Translations under genes and position numbers: made by a program
The notes under the pieces: model-generated
What the model was told of the DNA's origin: nothing
Databases searched by the model: none
The model's input: the letters and a program-made list of their open reading frames with translations, nothing else
Assembly (NCBI RefSeq): GCF_003841405.1
Contig: NZ_PXYA01000003.1
Coordinates: 62,001-126,000 of the forward strand
Reading direction: 5' to 3'
DNA length: 64,000 bases
Origin: Tetragenococcus halophilus subsp. halophilus DSM 20339
GTDB lineage: Bacteria; Bacillota; Bacilli; Lactobacillales; Enterococcaceae
Shown here: piece by piece, positions 63,573-64,000 of the stretch
Numbering within the stretch: the first letter of the stretch is position 1
Layout: every line of letters starts with the position of its first letter

Positions 63573-64000
63573 TTATCGACCGTATTCTTCTGTATCTTCA
63601 TGATCTTCTGTGGAAACTGGAACAACTCGATTGCTCGATTCCACAACCGACACATCTTCTTGTTCATCTTGTGTGTCTTGTTCTTCTGAAGAAGGTTGCT
63701 CAGTATCTACTTGTTCTGAGTTTACTTCAGAATCATTTTCCTTGTCAAGTTCTTCTGCCAATATTTCACGAAAAACTTCATGACTATCTTGTACATAACT
63801 TGAAAATGGCGCAAGAATCTCATCCCATTCAGGGCTTTTTACTTGTTCTAACTGCGTTTCAAGCATCAGAGATAGATTATTATGAAAGACCCTGGTTTTC
63901 TTTTTCAAGTCGTTGGTTTCTGTAGTCAATTCACGAGCTTTTTGTGTTGCGTCGCTTAGAATTTCTTTTGCTTTTTCTTGTGCCGCTTCAGTTAATTGAT
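63573..64000 (-). CDS. divIVA: DivIVA family cell-division protein, 3' part
   Basis: C-terminal 141 codons of a DivIVA-type coiled-coil protein that enters from the right edge. Its first visible residues are QLTEAAQEKAKEILSDATQK, the usual coiled-coil repeat with many Ala, Glu and Lys residues. After about residue 100 from the end the chain becomes a disordered acidic tail rich in Glu, Ser, Asp and Gln (SEEQDTQDEQEDVSVVESS), ending EEYGR. The N-terminal membrane-curvature domain is outside the window. Placement just before ileS agrees with other Firmicutes. Confidence 0.88.
   Translation of the reverse strand, partial: QLTEAAQEKAKEILSDATQKARELTTETNDLKKKTRVFHNNLSLMLETQLEQVKSPEWDEILAPFSSYVQDSHEVFREILAEELDKENDSEVNSEQVDTEQPSSEEQDTQDEQEDVSVVESSNRVVPVSTEDHEDTEEYGR

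Overview
The window is AT-rich, low-GC Firmicute chromosome, most likely from Enterococcaceae. Supporting this are the strong GGAGG ribosome sites, the tmRNA tag AKNNNNSYALAA, the divIVA - T-box - ileS and zwf neighbourhood, an oxaloacetate decarboxylase split into alpha, gamma-like, biotin-carrier and beta subunits, and LtaS, TagO, EbsC-like and CopY proteins resembling those of enterococci. Tetragenococcus or a close relative is my guess; the genus cannot be fixed from sequence reading alone. Almost everything is ordinary vertically inherited chromosome, with one metabolic island (citrate), two insertion sequences and several decayed genes.

Layout. 1-9.4 kb: 5' part of dnaE, a small DUF2929 membrane protein, a purine permease, a HAD phosphatase gene broken by one amber codon, tRNA-Ser(CGA), a TetR regulator, a two-gene ThrE-type exporter, and a TVP38/DedA-like membrane gene split by a complete 1386-bp IS4-family element with a 9-bp target duplication. 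9.5-22 kb: a 52-aa conserved-looking small protein, pgi, gdhA, the rlmI-aroD-ebsC operon, ltaS, a membrane protein paired with a degenerate ABC-ATPase-like protein, a two-component system, and a Pyr_excise family protein. 22-29.5 kb: tmRNA, an isolated 18-codon ORF with its own promoter, ribosome site and terminator, msrC, the UPF0210/ACT pair, a universal stress protein, rimM-trmD, two transporters and a decayed VOC gene.

29.7-43.4 kb is a citrate fermentation island: citCDEFX (minus), divergent citO-like regulator plus citG (plus), two tandem near-identical 2-hydroxycarboxylate transporters separated by an IS200/IS605 tnpA element (minus), and oadA-oadH-oadD-oadB (plus). Together they import citrate, cleave it to acetate and oxaloacetate, and decarboxylate oxaloacetate to pyruvate at the membrane. 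CRE-like sites and a recurring CACTT-type motif lie in front of these units.

43.5-64 kb: khpA-rpsP, a WrbA-like quinone reductase behind a promoter flanked by two matching palindromes, an ABC-class ATPase, a CsbD protein, ylxM-ffh, an aminotransferase, an orphan Phd/YefM-like protein, copYZ without a copper ATPase, map-brkB-tagO, a flavodoxin, a second TetR paralogue, an M29 aminopeptidase, a DtxR/MntR regulator, zwf, ileS with its T-box leader, and the 3' part of divIVA.

No CRISPR array, prophage or rRNA operon was seen. The least explained items are the degenerate ABC-like pair (17.8-19.0 kb), the 18-codon transcription unit (22.7 kb), the twin hairpin repeat (29.5 kb), and the shared operator-like motifs of the citrate island and the quinone reductase.
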